A stretch of 64,000 bases of DNA. Origin: Tetrapyrgos nigripes. Its lineage: Eukaryota > Basidiomycota > Agaricomycetes > Agaricales > Campanellaceae. The stretch is from NCBI GenBank assembly GCA_013368315.1, contig JAACJM010000135.1:165198-229197 (forward strand). Direction: 5' to 3'. Of the stretch, positions 22,506-35,415 are shown piece after piece (the first letter of the stretch is position 1; each line of letters opens with the position of its first letter). The notes under the pieces were generated by a model. That model saw only the letters and a list, made by a program, of their open reading frames with translations, was not told the origin of the DNA and made no database searches. The translations under genes were made by a program, and so were the position numbers.

Positions 22506-24725
22506 ACTGGGGAAAGGGGCCACTGCTTTGCATGGCAAATTATGAGGCCTCTTTCACTCAATAAAGTCTACTAATATCACAATATTCTTGCATTAAGTAT
22601 GTAATTGCTACTGTCAGAGTATTATCAGAAAAATAAGTATGGTATTAAGCATAACAGTGGATGAAGAGCAGTGAACACTGATTGCAGTTTAAACAGACTG
22701 CACTTATCTGTGCACAATCATTATGTGGTAATATTTTTCGAGACACATTTTGGCTTCCCTCAGGTATATAGTCTACAATTACCCACTGGCAACCAACCGG
22801 AGGGAACGTTGGTAAAACTGGGTCTGGCTCCAGCAACATGCATACGAGATGGGGAGAAGGAGGGCAAAGCGAAGAGAGAGAGTCAATGCTCAACTATTGA
22901 CTACAGTCTGGACTATATATTTTGGGTTTAGCGCCAGCTAATAGGGGTGGGACTCAGAGTTTGAAACCATGAAAACAATTTCTAAGGTAAATTAAATGGA
23001 CGATGGAGAGGCAAGAATTATGAGGGCGTCGAGGCTGAGGAAATAGGGCGGTGAGTGCAGGCAAAGAGCGGATAGTATGACTATACTTCCGGAGAGAAAG
23101 CCGTGGATGCACCGTATATCCCATGAAGCACGACGCTGGCATGACGTCGTGGTTGTCGACGTCATTAGGTCCAGACCGCAATATAAATATGCAGGCGTGG
23201 GAAGATTGCAAAAGTCGACCTAAGTTAACTCCGCCTTTAAGAGGCCTCGTAACTCAGAAAAGTTGAGATTAGTATGAGGATGGAGCTGATGGGTGAGTCA
23301 CGACTCACCAGCATCGTTGACAGCAGCATTGACTTAACACATTTTTTGTTCTTCTATCTTCTCAGGTAAGTAGATATACCCCCTTTGTTCTCGTTTTCAC
23401 TCAAGTGCTCTCGGCAGAGCGTACATTAAACTATGAGTCGCGCCACATCGATACTTATGTTTTCTTCAATCATGTTTCGATGCCAACTATTCACTGCTGT
23501 TGAGTTGCAGCACAGTTCGATGAATCTGATCCTATTATCCATTGGCACTTCTCACAGAAAAGTGGTGTTCAAACGTGGTTCCGCTTCAAATACACGCGCG
23601 GCTGTTGTGATACTCACCTAGAGTCGATGATAGTAGTACATAAATCTACTGGTACGTACTGCTCTACCGACCTTCTCTCCAAGTTTCCCTCTCTGTCTTT
23701 CCTACCCTCCACCTTTCACCGTCGTCGTTATCGTCTTTGCGTCAATATTATTCATCCTATGTCTCGTCGTACCTCGGAGAGGAAGAATCGAAATCCAAAG
23801 GAAGTTCAGCGGGAATAAGAGCGCTTGCTCAAGCAGAAGCACGAGTACGAGGAGACGTAGATGTCGAAGCTAGAGTCGGAGCAAATGCGGTGCAATTACA
23901 AAGACCTGCCAATGGGATTATAGACCATTCTGGGTCTATGTCTGCCATAAAATAACGCCAGTGAGGTTGTCCATTAGATTCTACTATAGTTCTGGCTTCA
24001 TCGTCATTGTAGGGAAGGATTGTTCCAGTCGTTCCGACTGAGAGATTGGGCTTGTGGGCAGACAACACCGTAGACATAGTTGAAAGGAGTGGATGATCCG
24101 AAGAACTCGAGAAGTAAAGAACGTGGATGGCGGTAGCGAACCGTCAGCGGGAATTTGGACGACTCGGAGCTTTTAAGGCATTGGGACAAGATGAAGGAAG
24201 ACGCGGATGTCCGTCTTGCCCTATTTGGCAATCCGCGGCAAAATCCGACCTAAACGTCACTCTTAACGCCGCTTAAACGCCTCAAGAACAACTCGGCTCC
24301 AGCACTTAAATCTTCGGTTTAGAGCCTGCGATGAATGATGGAATGGTTTGCTGTTTATCAGAATGTGTACTAAATTAGGTGGAAGGACTTCGAAAATAGA
24401 TAACAACTGCTGCAGAGGTCAAAGTTTAAGTAGTCTTCCGCTGCACTAATACTAGGTAACACCACAGACGCAAGGCTAAATTGTACATTGGCATGATCTC
24501 TTCAACGCCAGCAGGAAACTCACAACTTTACCCAAAATTTGCTAACCAGAATACACTTTCCACTTAAGAATGGTGTGACATGTATTCTCACATAGTCTCG
24601 TTAAACCGGACTGACGATACTCACTATACGTGTGTATGTAGTCTGGAACAATAATGAATAGCGCCGCACTCACAATTTATGAGGTATGTAGACGAAGACA
24701 TACAGTCCAAATACCAGTCGCCCTA
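22506..24725. other. No confident gene; possible gag debris
   Basis: Many short frames are present. Around 23760-23930 a plus-strand frame beginning MSRRTSERKNRNPKEV is charged and gag-like, but is broken by TAA and TAG codons. A TATAAATA motif lies near 23182-23189. Near 23292-23309 the arms GGTGAGTC and GACTCACC face each other across 2 bp and include TGAGTCA, the Gcn4/AP-1 consensus. None of these is enough for a gene call. Confidence 0.35.
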
Positions 24726-24773
24726 ACTATAGGACCCCAGGAGTATAGACCTATACTCCTGAGGTCCTATAGT
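24726..24773. repeat. 48-bp hairpin-forming inverted repeat
   Basis: Arms of 23 bp (24726-24748 and 24751-24773) are complementary at 22 of 23 positions around a 2-nt centre. The left arm begins ACTATAGGACC. It lies 80 bp before the paralogous segment at 24854. It could be a short palindromic transposon derivative or a recombination scar. Confidence 0.85.
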
Positions 24774-24853
24774 AGGAAAGATTCGTTACAGACATTTGTT
24801 TAATATGAACATTACACTCGACACACTCTAGTATATACATCTGCCTGCTAGTA

Positions 24854-25013
24854 ACTACACTCGAGCGGGTCGTATTACTATTAGTGCCCCGACTTTTCCT
24901 TCGCGAATAGAGGTACGTGTATATTCGAAGCCAAAGCCGTGGAGGATTCTTGATTTCTCTATTCTTGGGAGATCGAGGAGAGGGAAGACAGGTAACGATA
25001 GGTTTTGGTTGAC
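24854..25013. repeat. Duplicated segment, copy B (uninterrupted)
   Basis: Aligns with 746-786 plus 1401-1530 and lacks the hAT insertion, so it acts as an empty-site reference. The minus-strand frame runs on to a hydrophobic stretch and ends near 25112. Confidence 0.7.
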
Positions 25014-25138
25014 CCACACCAAAACACCCAAAAGTAAAGAGAAAGAGAACGAAGGTGAAAGGGTAAGCAAAAAGACTCTGAAGAAACTCACAAGGTCTCC
25101 CCAGTCGACCATCTAGTTCCTTTCATCCCATTCTTGCC

Positions 25139-26226
25139 TGTTGAAATATATACCTTCCATGTATAGTAACTATGATTCTATATGGAGTTATTATGAAACT
25201 TCTACATAGTTATAAGTATGGCTAGTCCTCCAGGACATTCTCCAGACATTACTCTTATCTCTTACTATGTAGTGATATCTCTGTAGATAGCAATATGGCC
25301 AATGGCAATATCCTCTTAGTCTCTATGTATGTCCATGGACAATGTAGTTATTAGTAATTACATGCTCTTTATCTAGTATAAAAGCTCTCTGTAAAGTCAT
25401 AGTTACTACAGAACAATATCCACCCATACAACTACCGTTGTCAAGATGGATCACGTTGTCGAGGTCAACAGCAAGCTCATCACTGAGTAAGCTGTCAGAC
25501 TCAATGTTGTGCAGTTGGTGGATTGATTTTTTTGCTTTATCTCCTTCATCTATATTGCCCAGTAAAATATATAACCAGGGTTCAGTTTAGAGTTGCATTA
25601 GGCACTCTTTGCTGGTTTAGTTATAGATCTAGATAAGTCACTTTATACCTGTAACAGTTATTTGTGGAACCCTTATGGATCTACAGATAGTTGTATGCAG
25701 AGTGACTGGCACGCTTTGCAGCCTCCACTTTAGTGTGGGACTGTTTTTCGCACTCAGGCAAAACTCCGTAGTCATTCAGATGAGCCAGAGGCATTTATAA
25801 AAGTCACCAATCTAGATTTATAGAAAAACAGTAGTTAGATAGTGCTTCCCTATATGCTTTAAGGCATCTCTACACCCATTAGGAAGTACTGTGCCACTAC
25901 AGTCAATATGGCAGCTTCTAGAGTAATCATGTGCTCTCTGTCAAGAGTATGGTCTCTGACAGAGTGAAATTGATCAAGAAGCACTGATGAAGAAGTTAAT
26001 ATAGGATTCCATTATGTGCACGTACCAACGAACAGTTTTCTACTGGCATATAGTTGATTAATGCAAATGTATTATGTACATTCCTTGTCTTGGGCGTTTG
26101 CTCAGAAAGGAGAAGGAATATTGCGATCATCCTATACACTGTGGTTGTATTAGACCCTTCGATGTTCCTTGGTACTTGTGACCTATTGAATGGTCATCTT
26201 TACTGATTGATGCTTCATAGATCAAC
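25139..26226 (+). repeat. Copia-like LTR and leader region
   Basis: The sequence starts TGTTGAAATATATA, close to the TGTTGRAATA start common in Ty1/Copia LTRs. It holds TATAAAAG at 25377-25384 and leads into a Copia-type gag ATG at 26227. I could not fix the LTR 3' end or find a second copy downstream. The boundary to leader sequence is therefore open. Confidence 0.4.
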
Positions 26227-27086
26227 ATGTCTTCCAACAATGCTAACAACAACTCTGAAAGCATCTTCAATGTTCCCATGCTCAATACCACCAATTATGA
26301 GCTATGGAACTATGCTATCACCTGCCTCCTTGAAGCCAAAGGGCTTAGCAGGATTGCTTCAGGTACCCAAAAGCGTTATGTGAAGGTAATGCACCTTCTT
26401 TTCCTGAAGGATTTGTACAAGTTTCCGATGAAGCCTTTAATGCTTTAACTGAATCTGAACAATCATCTTATAACCATACCATTGAAACCTTTACTGATCA
26501 ATGGAATCAACATCAAATTTTGGTTAAAAAACGCAATTGGGAATTAGTTGAAACTTACAAGCTTCAAAGTACTTGGGATGACAAAGATGAACAGGCTTTG
26601 GGTTATATTTCCTCCTTTCTTCCAAATGATGTGGGTTTAGAGATGAGAGAGTTCACTAAAGAAGAAACAGATGAAAACTGTTGTGCCAAAGCTAAAGGAG
26701 ATTATACCTCAAATATGCTTTGGAATAAGATAGACAAGAAGTACAGTTCTCCTGGCCTGACATCATGGTTCTTAGACTTCAAAGAGTTCATGTCTTGGAC
26801 GCTTGATGAGAAGAAAGATCCTGCAAACCAGATTGCAACTCTGGGAGCAGTTCTCACACATCTGAAAGCCTATGGATTCACAGTCAATGATAAGTTTAGA
26901 GCTCTTTTCTTGATGGATCACATTCCACAATCCTGGGGAAACTATGCTCAATTCACACTTGCCACTATCAAACCAAAGAACCTGACTATGGCACATGTGG
27001 AAGGACTTATTCTTGTCGAGTATAAACGACGGACTGGTCAATCTTCGGAATCATCTCTTCTTACCCACATTACTGGAGATAGATGA
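26227..27086 (+). pseudogene. Copia-type gag (UBN2-like) with frameshift
   Basis: The start MSSNNANNNSESIFNVPML leads into LNTTNYELWNYAITCLLEAK, the usual opening of Ty1/Copia gag polyproteins in fungi and plants. The frame changes by one base near 26365-26400, apparently by loss of one A in an A run. It then continues through NWELVETYKLQSTWDDKDEQ and DFKEFMSWTLDE to a TGA at 27084-27086 (CGA origin). Gag packages the element RNA into particles. No protease, integrase or RT follows. Confidence 0.7.
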
Positions 27087-27956
27087 AAGTTTCATTCTGC
27101 ATCCAATTGGAACACCCAAAAGGCTGGATCTTCTAAACAGAAGAACCAAAACAAGGGTAAGGGTAAACAACCCAAACCTCAGGAACCTTCTAATAATGTT
27201 ACAACAGGTGATGCGAATCAAGGGGGAGATAAGAAGAAGAAAACTCGTCGCAGTAAGAAGAAAAAGGGTTCCAAAAAAGGTACTGCTAATTTAGCTAATC
27301 CAGAAGTCGAAGCTGATTCAGATTCTGATGATGATTCTCCTTTAATGGTGACTGCTTTTATGGAAAATCCATTTATGAATGCCACATTAGATCCAATCGA
27401 AATCAGTGACACTGATTATCTACCGGAGACATGTGAGCAACCTATATATGAACTTCTTCCCTATCATAACTTTCTGATTGTTTGATCAGATTGCTTTATT
27501 GACGAGAACAATGATTCTTCTTTAAAGGAAAGAGTAAAATGGAATTTAGCCAAACAGGTCAGACCTCAAACGATTTCAGGTTACTTCTTTCTTACTCATT
27601 ATGAGAGACTCATGATCAATGAACTCACACAGGAGACAGTTGATTTTGAAAGTTTTCTCAGAGTAGAAGCTCGTCATCAAATGACCCGTAAGCTAGCCGA
27701 AGTTTGGGATTATACATACAATTCTGATGGCACTCATACAGAACCTTATCTTCGAGCAAAAGAGAATCTCAATGGTGACAAAAACATGACAAACCAATAG
27801 TTTGATCATGAAGGAACTATTCGTCCCATTCAGAAACAAATCGAGGAAGAGGTTGAGTATTTTTGCCATTATATCATGAATAAAACTTTGTCTGATATGC
27901 GCAACCATAAATGGATTCCACAGCAGTTTAAAAAACTGGGGGGGCAGAGGCCAAGC
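27087..27956 (+). pseudogene. Continuation of the gag frame: basic tail and unknown domain
   Basis: The frame used by gag continues past the TGA at 27084 with only two more stops (TGA 27483-27485 and TAG 27798-27800) over about 290 codons. It first gives a Lys/Arg-rich tract (KKKKTRRSKKKKGSKKG), then an acidic run (DSDSDDDSP) and an unknown region containing WNLAKQVRPQTISGYFF and FLRVEARHQMTRKL. None of this resembles Copia pol. It ends where the Helitron-side sequence begins, so it may be truncated by that insertion. Confidence 0.45.
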
Positions 27957-30900
27957 TAGGGCTGGCGAGACGATTACTATTTTAATTGATACGTGCTAAT
28001 GTTGCGCATAAATATATGAACATGCAGGATGATCATTATATTTACTTAGCTGTTTCATTGTAGTGTCACTCAAAACACCATCCTGGCCAGAACTGTTTCC
28101 ATAAATCATACCATCATTCACCCATACAGTATTATCTTTTCGAATGACACATGCCACAAAGTGGTTATTGTTCACCCAATAAATTATACCCCTAAGATGT
28201 AGATTAGCTGTCTTGTTTCCCGTACACATCACCTTAATTGTCTTAGTGGGTGTTATACGATCAGGTGGCGACTCTATAGCTAGCATCGGAGGGGGTGCAT
28301 CAAATAGTCTTCTAACCTCTACAGCCTGATGGCAACTGGGGCAATTAAGAAACATTGATGATTGCATTTTATGTAATACTGAGTTCAGACTCCCTTTAAG
28401 GCTAGCAGTTGTTAGCAACCCATTCAGATTACCAACACCTGAATTTTCCCCGCAGGTTGCACATATATACACATTGGTTGAAGGACTTACAGGTCTCTCA
28501 AAAATACATCTCAGTAGCTTATCTATTGCAACCCCCACCTCTCCATATGCAAATGCCTGTCTATCATGTGAGTGTAGTTTTGCACGCAAATTGTCCCTAA
28601 CCTGTTCAGCTTGACATTTCTTATCAAACATGTCTGCAAGGCTGGTTGACAGACCATCTATCAAAGCATTATATGATGACCATTCCTTTGTCCAGAAGGA
28701 AGGTTTTACACTCCACATGTCTGTCAATATTGTGAATATGGAATCATATCCACAGCTGAAATTCTGACTGTCCCATATAAAACCTAAGGGTCCTGACTCG
28801 AATGCATCCAGAATAATCCTGCTTCTCTTAGTGGGAGGGCCAGGCATAAATTCAGATTCATCTGAAGCTTTACGCTTCTTTTCTACATAACGAAGAGTTT
28901 GAGAGCCAGGAGCAGTAATATATTTGTCTGTATCTCCCATATTATATACCTCTGACTGGTCACTCTTATCATTGTTGTTCTTCTTGTGTTTCTCAATTGT
29001 ATCATTTAGATTCTCTACATCCTCCATAGGATCTGTTTCGGACCATTGAATATTAAGTGGTACATTGTCAGGCACATAATTTTTACCTTTCCATTGCACA
29101 AATTGTGTGATTATATCAACTCTTGTGACTCCTGTGACATGACCAGGCAACATTCCTTCATACTTTAACCTTGTTATTTCATCAAGCACTTCAAGTTCCC
29201 GAAACTCTTGTCTTAGAAAGCCATTCAAGCCACCCGAAATCTTTTCAATAGTTGCAAATGACAGAGGTTCCATTATAACTGTACCTTCATGACTGGAGCT
29301 TCTAGAAAGGGCTGTATAGATGCTTTGGTGGTTTCTTGCTTGAGATAAACTACATAAATTGTATGTTCTAGTTCTTCCTTGCGAGTTAAAATCAGTCATG
29401 GCAAAATTCTGAATCACTTGTACTTGACTGCGTGTAATGCTGTGAGTCTCACCGTTAGGCATTCTGGCTGTGATGGGTACACTGTTTCTAGACAGAGGCA
29501 CTACATTAACAGGGAGACTGTCTATGGTCACATCTTTTGCTGGTTTGTGTAATTTCACATATAGAACATCAAGATACTCTCTGCCTGCTGAATCAAATGC
29601 AGATTTCCAACCGTATACATGTGCTTCCTGACCATTGGTTATACAAAGTTCAGTGGCCTCATTGTATTTAAGCATAACAGGCATCCCTTTGCAGAGATGT
29701 CCAGTATCACAAGGAGGTAAGTTCCATAGAGCTTCTCGGAGTGAATCTGATATGATGTTTGGTGGTGCAGTGCCTCTGTATTTCTTGCGCCTTGTGTGTG
29801 CCGGATCTTTACCTTGGCCTATCACGTCCCATGAATAAAAGGAATGGAGGGGTTGGTTCACCTCTTTAGAAAATCTTTTCAATTGTACATCATTTATGTG
29901 GTCTCTTTGGGTATTTCTACTTGTAATTATAGAGACATATCTGAAGTTCACTGAGTTGATTTTGGGTTTATCGGATGTCTGACCTGCAACTCGAGTCTGC
30001 AGATAAGCAATGTCGTCAGATGTACAAGCAGCAAGTCGCATATTCTCCAATGCTGTTCTAAGTTGACCATCACCAACGGTTTGTGCTTGCTGCCTCATAT
30101 TCTTTCGCAATATGACCACATGGGTCACTTGATGCCACAACACTTTTCCTATCTCCTCAACTTGTGTATACAATGAATGTGCTCGATCCATACGAGATAC
30201 CTTTTTTGTGTATAAAGGCATGCCCCCTACTGGTGGCAACTGAGCAAAATCCCCAGCAAATATAACACTATACCCACCAAAACCCAAGTCACTGATTCCA
30301 GTTATTTGTGTAAGTCTTTGATTAATTCGTGTCATATCCTGCATACTCAGCATGCTCACTTCATCGATAAATATATACCTGACACCTTCCAGATTCTCTC
30401 TGGCCCTTTTTATACCTGTATCATCATTCACACTGACCTCTTCTGACGCGGGTCTTGAGAACCCCAGCAGGGAATGATAAGTCATACCATGTACTAAAGC
30501 AGCTGCTGTTCCAGTTGGTGCACACACCACCATTGCATGTCCTTCCCCCTTATCGTAAAAAAATTTACGCAGAGCATGGATAACCCTACTTTTTCCAGTC
30601 CCTCCCATACCTCCTAGATACATTTTTAAAGGCTTTGTATCGGTGCTCAATGAATGATTTGCAATAACTCTGAAAGCTCGCTCCTGTTCTTCATTGAGAC
30701 TCTCGTCCTTTACAATGTCATTAGACAGCTTCTGCTCTCTTTCCATGTTACTCTTAAAGTTACGGTCTATATATGAAGCATCATCAAATAGCACTTCATT
30801 CCACCTTGAGAAGTGGTTGTTTTGATTGCTATCAGAACTATTGTCACCTTGTGAGGAGCTATGTTTCATGGCCAACAACACTCAATTCTTCTCTTCTGCT

Positions 30901-33900
30901 ATCTTTTGTTTCCATTTAGAGCCTTCTATTGTGATATCAGGCTGAAAAACGTTAGTGTCTTGGTCGATGTTGTATTTATCTACATGTGGGTCCATCATAC
31001 CAGAATTGTCTAATGTTTTTGAAATCTGGTCATTCAGTACATGATTCCTGATGGTACTGTTGTTTGGGAGCAATTCCTCTGTGTTGAAATCTAGAACAGA
31101 ATCACATATGTTATCCTCAAATGTGTTGTTGACATTCTGTAAGAACTCATGCATTGCTTCATCATCAAGCTCATCAAGATCAAAAGCAGGTCCATTTGTG
31201 CTATGTCCTCGCTTTCTCAAAGCAGAGTAGTCATCCCTTGCATCGTTGCATTCATACCTCAAGTTGAAGTTTCTCATCAACTGTTTCTGAGTATCAGTAA
31301 ACATATGATCTCTGAATGCTTCCTCCCATGTCTGACCAGCCTGTCTCAGTTCAGACCCATCTCTTCAAGGCTTAAACAGCGACAACATAACACAACAGTA
31401 ATATTCATGGTCACCTTTGTCGCTGCGTGGTAATGTCCTGCCTACAAAATTTAATGCCCTGCTATCCAAATTTTTGTATTTGAATAATGCATGGGTAAGA
31501 TGCTGAGAATGCTCTTCACTAAACATTGCAGTTGATGGAAATGAGCTGGGAGCTTTGAATTTAGTATCATACTCATCAATGCGTGTATCTTTTTTGTCAA
31601 CATCCATTTCCATATCCCTTTCTTCGCAGTTAGTTTCATCATCATAATCTGTGTTTTCTACTGGCTTCTTCTTTCGCACAGATTTCTTATAATACGCAGA
31701 CATGAAATTGTACAAGTTGATATTTTCTATCTCCTCTCCACGTAAACTATAGTCATCGATTTTTGAAACTCCAATAAAACTGTTGTCATTGCCTTTGTTC
31801 ACCCACACCTTTTCGTCTGGAATTGATTGATCTATATTAATACTCTCTGATTGAGCATGTAAAATGTTGTCATGTTCTTTCCAGTGTGTTCTCACTCTGT
31901 CAACATACTGAGTCCAGTAAAAAGGTGTAAACTGAAAGTTTGTATAGTGATCAGGGTTACCCAGTAAACACATAGATGCCATTGGACTTCCTATTTCCAT
32001 TCTTCCTGTTAGACTGTTCACCATTTTAACCAACATTGTCCTTGCTAATTTCGCATTGTCAGTTGTGCTAGACACAATTTTGGAATTCCTGGTGTAAACC
32101 CCTTTAATTGTCTCAAAAAAGGTATATGTTTTGAGTCCAGGTTTAGTCACATAATCAGTGATGTATGCTACACATGCCTTTACTGCTGTGCCTGACAGTA
32201 AAGAGGTAACATCAGTATTGCACCTAAATAGGTATGTTACTGCAGGTGTCCAAGTATTCCACCATGCCTCTCCCTTTTCCATCTCAATATAACCTGTTTC
32301 AGGGTCAATCAATGTTTGAGGATGCACTTGCCGTGGAAACCGTGCCTTGCACACACCATCTACCAGGCAAGCAGGTCTTGTATGTACATTATTTGAATCA
32401 TCTCCTTTTTTCTTGGCCGTGCGACATGTGTGCATGTTAGATTGAAAAGCTATATCGTCACACTCCTTCTTGTATTGCATAGACTATTCTGATAATGCTG
32501 TACAATACATACAACTGCGTGCTCCCAAACAGATGCAGACATCAGGAGGAGGGGGTTTAGGCATCGTAACAGTTGGGTCGCAATATTCTGGCTTAGTCTT
32601 GTCTACTATTATCTGTTGATTAACATGTGAATTGTTTCCTGTCTCGAACTCCCCAACATAGCATGATTCTAAATAAGTAATTATTGATTTAATAAAATCA
32701 GAATCATGGTTAAGTATCCTGTCCCTTATTTCTTGTGGACTGAGGGAAGCTGATATCCAAAGCAACAAATGAAGATGGAGTGTAAGGCGTCCTTGTTGTT
32801 CTACTGTTCCATAATAAGCTCTGGTTTTACCATATAATCCATCATGCTCTGCATCAACCCCAAGTACATGTTTGATGAACGCCCTCACCATGAAATCGAA
32901 AAACCTGGCAGCAGCAACAGGGTTTTGCTTGATGAGTCTCTCTCTTGTCTTTTTGTCTTGTATATATGGTTTAAATTCTTGGTCAGTGTCAGCAAAATAC
33001 AAGCATATTGGATGATTGACATCAGCTGGTGATATTGTAATGAACCATGAAGGCGAGCCAATTTTGTTTATTAGTGACCACACTTCATTTCTCATGTGTT
33101 TTTTGGATGTAACCGAACCCTGTACCCGACTAGCAGTAGCATCTACATCGTTTATCAATTGCAGGCAAGCCTTTTCTTGCTCATTTGAGGGTACAACTCT
33201 TTCTTTGTTCTTGAATCTGTTATACATAAGATCCAAGACGTTACTATCAATGTTCCAGATACGTTCTGCAATACTGTTTATATTCTTCCGATGTGTAATA
33301 ATGAAGCCTCCATCATTGCTTTGTTTCATTTGCTCCACATTAAAAGCAATGATGGAAAAACTGGGTTCCAGCTGGAAACGCTTATCATGGTACATCAGAT
33401 AAAATGCCTTGTGCACAGTTTGTCCTATTTTAGAGGTCTGCAATGAATTGTTAATACCACCTAAACCATATGGAAACAAATGGGGATACATCATCGGAAA
33501 CAGGGAGGGGTTGTGAAATGTTGACACAGGCTGCTCATTGTGAGCCACATACAATATATTTTTTTTGTTTTCTCTCAAATGTTTCAGAGCTGCTGCCCTC
33601 ATCTCTCGAGAAGTCATTGCACCAAACTCTTCACCTGTGAGCCCATGGACAGTGACGGGGCAGGGTCCAGACTCAGTTCCTTCATCATCAATCTCTTCAT
33701 TGATTGCAGTAGTCAATGCATCTTTGTTGTGTTGTTGTTCTTGATATTCATATGAAAACAGTACAGCTTCTTCATCATATGAGTTAAGATTTGCATCAGA
33801 AATAGCTATATCCTGATAGTCTTTATGATTGAGTTTCAACCACTCCAACGCCCTCTTGACAACTGCCTGTCTCACTAACAGGGGAGTATCTCTCAGCTGC

Positions 33901-35415
33901 TCAGGTGTTGGTTTTGAAGGACCAGTAAACATAAATGCAATCATCTTGTCAAGTTCATCTTTACCCAGTGGCAAAATGTCATAAATCTTGTCAACGGGGT
34001 TTGAAAAGCACATAATGTTAGCTTTCATTTTGTAACGACCTGATGCGACTTTGACCAAACATCGACTGTGCCTGACACGCGCAATTAGAAGTTTTTCAGC
34101 AAACCCAAGATCTTTAAGCTCATTGGGTATGTCTCCAATCCAGAGGCCTTGTGCTAATGCATTCTTGGGCATCTTTTTCTTTCGTAGACTCTGAAAACAC
34201 TCATCACATATATCTGTACATCCTCCAGCAAGAACTGGTCCATCCAAACCAATGATTGGGTCTTTATTGCTGCTGTGTTCTCGACGAGTGACATTTGAGA
34301 CTTGTAAAATGCTCAAGTCTAATTGCTCCGTATGAAGTGGGCGACTAGATTTCAGGGGATGCAACTGACCACAAACTGCGCAACCTGTCTCCTTTACATT
34401 AGAAGGATCCGTGTCCTGACAGAAACCTCTGATTACATCTATTATTTTACGGTCCATTATTGGTTCCAGGGGGAAAGTCATGTTTGCTTCTTCAGCTTGT
34501 TCAATTGTACAATCATGGGCCTGGCTCCTTTCACCCGTCCTCATTCTTGCTTTGTTATTACTGTTCGTAGACTCTTTGTGGGATGTACTGTGTCTGTTTG
34601 TGGCGTTTATACTACAACCCTGGGATTGAGTATTTGCAACTGCACAATTCGAAGAATGATCTTGTTTCGGTTTGTTATCAGCTGACAATTTGGTGTACCA
34701 TAGCTCACTGTGTTCAGTAGAAGACCTCACTAAAAATGGTTCGAAAAGAACAACCACACGGGGACACAATTCACATGTATGTTGGTAAAGCAGTTTCAAT
34801 ATGTTGTCCTTGGTGTTGCGATTATTGACGAATATGCCATGCAAGTTAGCAATACCCTTCAGTACAGGGACAGGCATTTCATTCAAGAATGGGTCGTTCA
34901 AAGGGATAGTGCATACAAGATATGATTGTAAGTCTTGTACGTGGGCCCTGTGGATTCTGAACTTAAATGACTTACTGTAAGGCGACACACCCTCCTTGCA
35001 ATAAGGTGCCAGTTTTTTGAAGAAAAATGATGTACTTCCTCCACCTGTCACAGTTTCTCCTGTGCAGTGCAAGTCAATACGCACTTTATAGAATTCCGGT
35101 GTTTTCACCAAGTCTACCTGGGCATGATTTTGGCCTTCTATGATTCTACCCACATAAAGAACTACCGGATATGCAACTCTTTCATTGATACAAGAAGAGT
35201 TGTTCCGATGATGGAAGTCAGACTTAGTCATCTGATTTCGGAGACAGTGGATGAGAACACGGTACACTACGTTTACCTTAATGTGCGGGTCGACAAGCAT
35301 AAAAAGCAAACCAGGGAAGGATAGTTATGAGACGGTATCAGATACCAGTATTCGTTAAGTATAGTACTCTGTCCTTTCTTCTTATCTGTAGGTAAACGGG
35401 TAGCGCACCACGGGC
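27957..35415 (-). mobile_element. Helitron (rolling-circle transposon), inactivated
   Basis: A single minus-strand reading frame spans about 7.3 kb and carries the Helitron combination of HUH replication initiator and PIF1-family helicase. The outer limits are estimates. On the 5' side an imperfect palindrome, CCCGTGGTGCGCTACCCG on the minus strand (near 35396-35415), resembles the GC-rich palindromic ends of some Helitrons. On the 3' side a GC-rich stretch with a short stem (27944-27971) follows the stop codon. A canonical TC...CTRR pair between A and T was not found with certainty. Confidence 0.7.
27996..35309 (-). pseudogene. RepHel: Helitron Rep-helicase polyprotein with C-terminal peptidase-like domain
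   Basis: About 2438 codons in one frame, broken only by TAG at 32484-32486, TGA at 31365-31367 and TGA at 30882-30884. The segments are an N-terminal CxxC-containing region, a Helitron-like N domain, the HUH motif HLHLLLW near 32770 and the two-tyrosine motif AYITDYVTK near 32155. The PIF1 helicase has Walker A GGMGGTGKS near 30600 and Walker B FIDEVSM. Rep nicks and joins single-stranded DNA and the helicase unwinds it. The last 268 residues (28802-27996) form a separate domain with Cys in NFSCGYDS, two CxxC pairs, His in NNHFVACV and Asp in WVNDG, the layout of a USP-type cysteine peptidase. The first residues are uncertain because no ATG opens the frame. Confidence 0.9.

Noticed and set aside
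23292..23370. Intron with GTGAGT donor and TTCTCAG acceptor
   Set aside because: The signals are good, but the flanking frames are too short to define coding exons.
23433..23955. Short plus-strand frames as a gene
   Set aside because: No domain, several stops and no consistent splice chain; at most gag debris.
24166..24270. Second gypsy gag-pol junction (text similar to SDLNVTLNAA)
   Set aside because: The resemblance is limited to a few residues and no other retroelement motif lies nearby.
34300..34700. Plus-strand frames within the Helitron
   Set aside because: They lie opposite the conserved Rep frame and lack any family motif.
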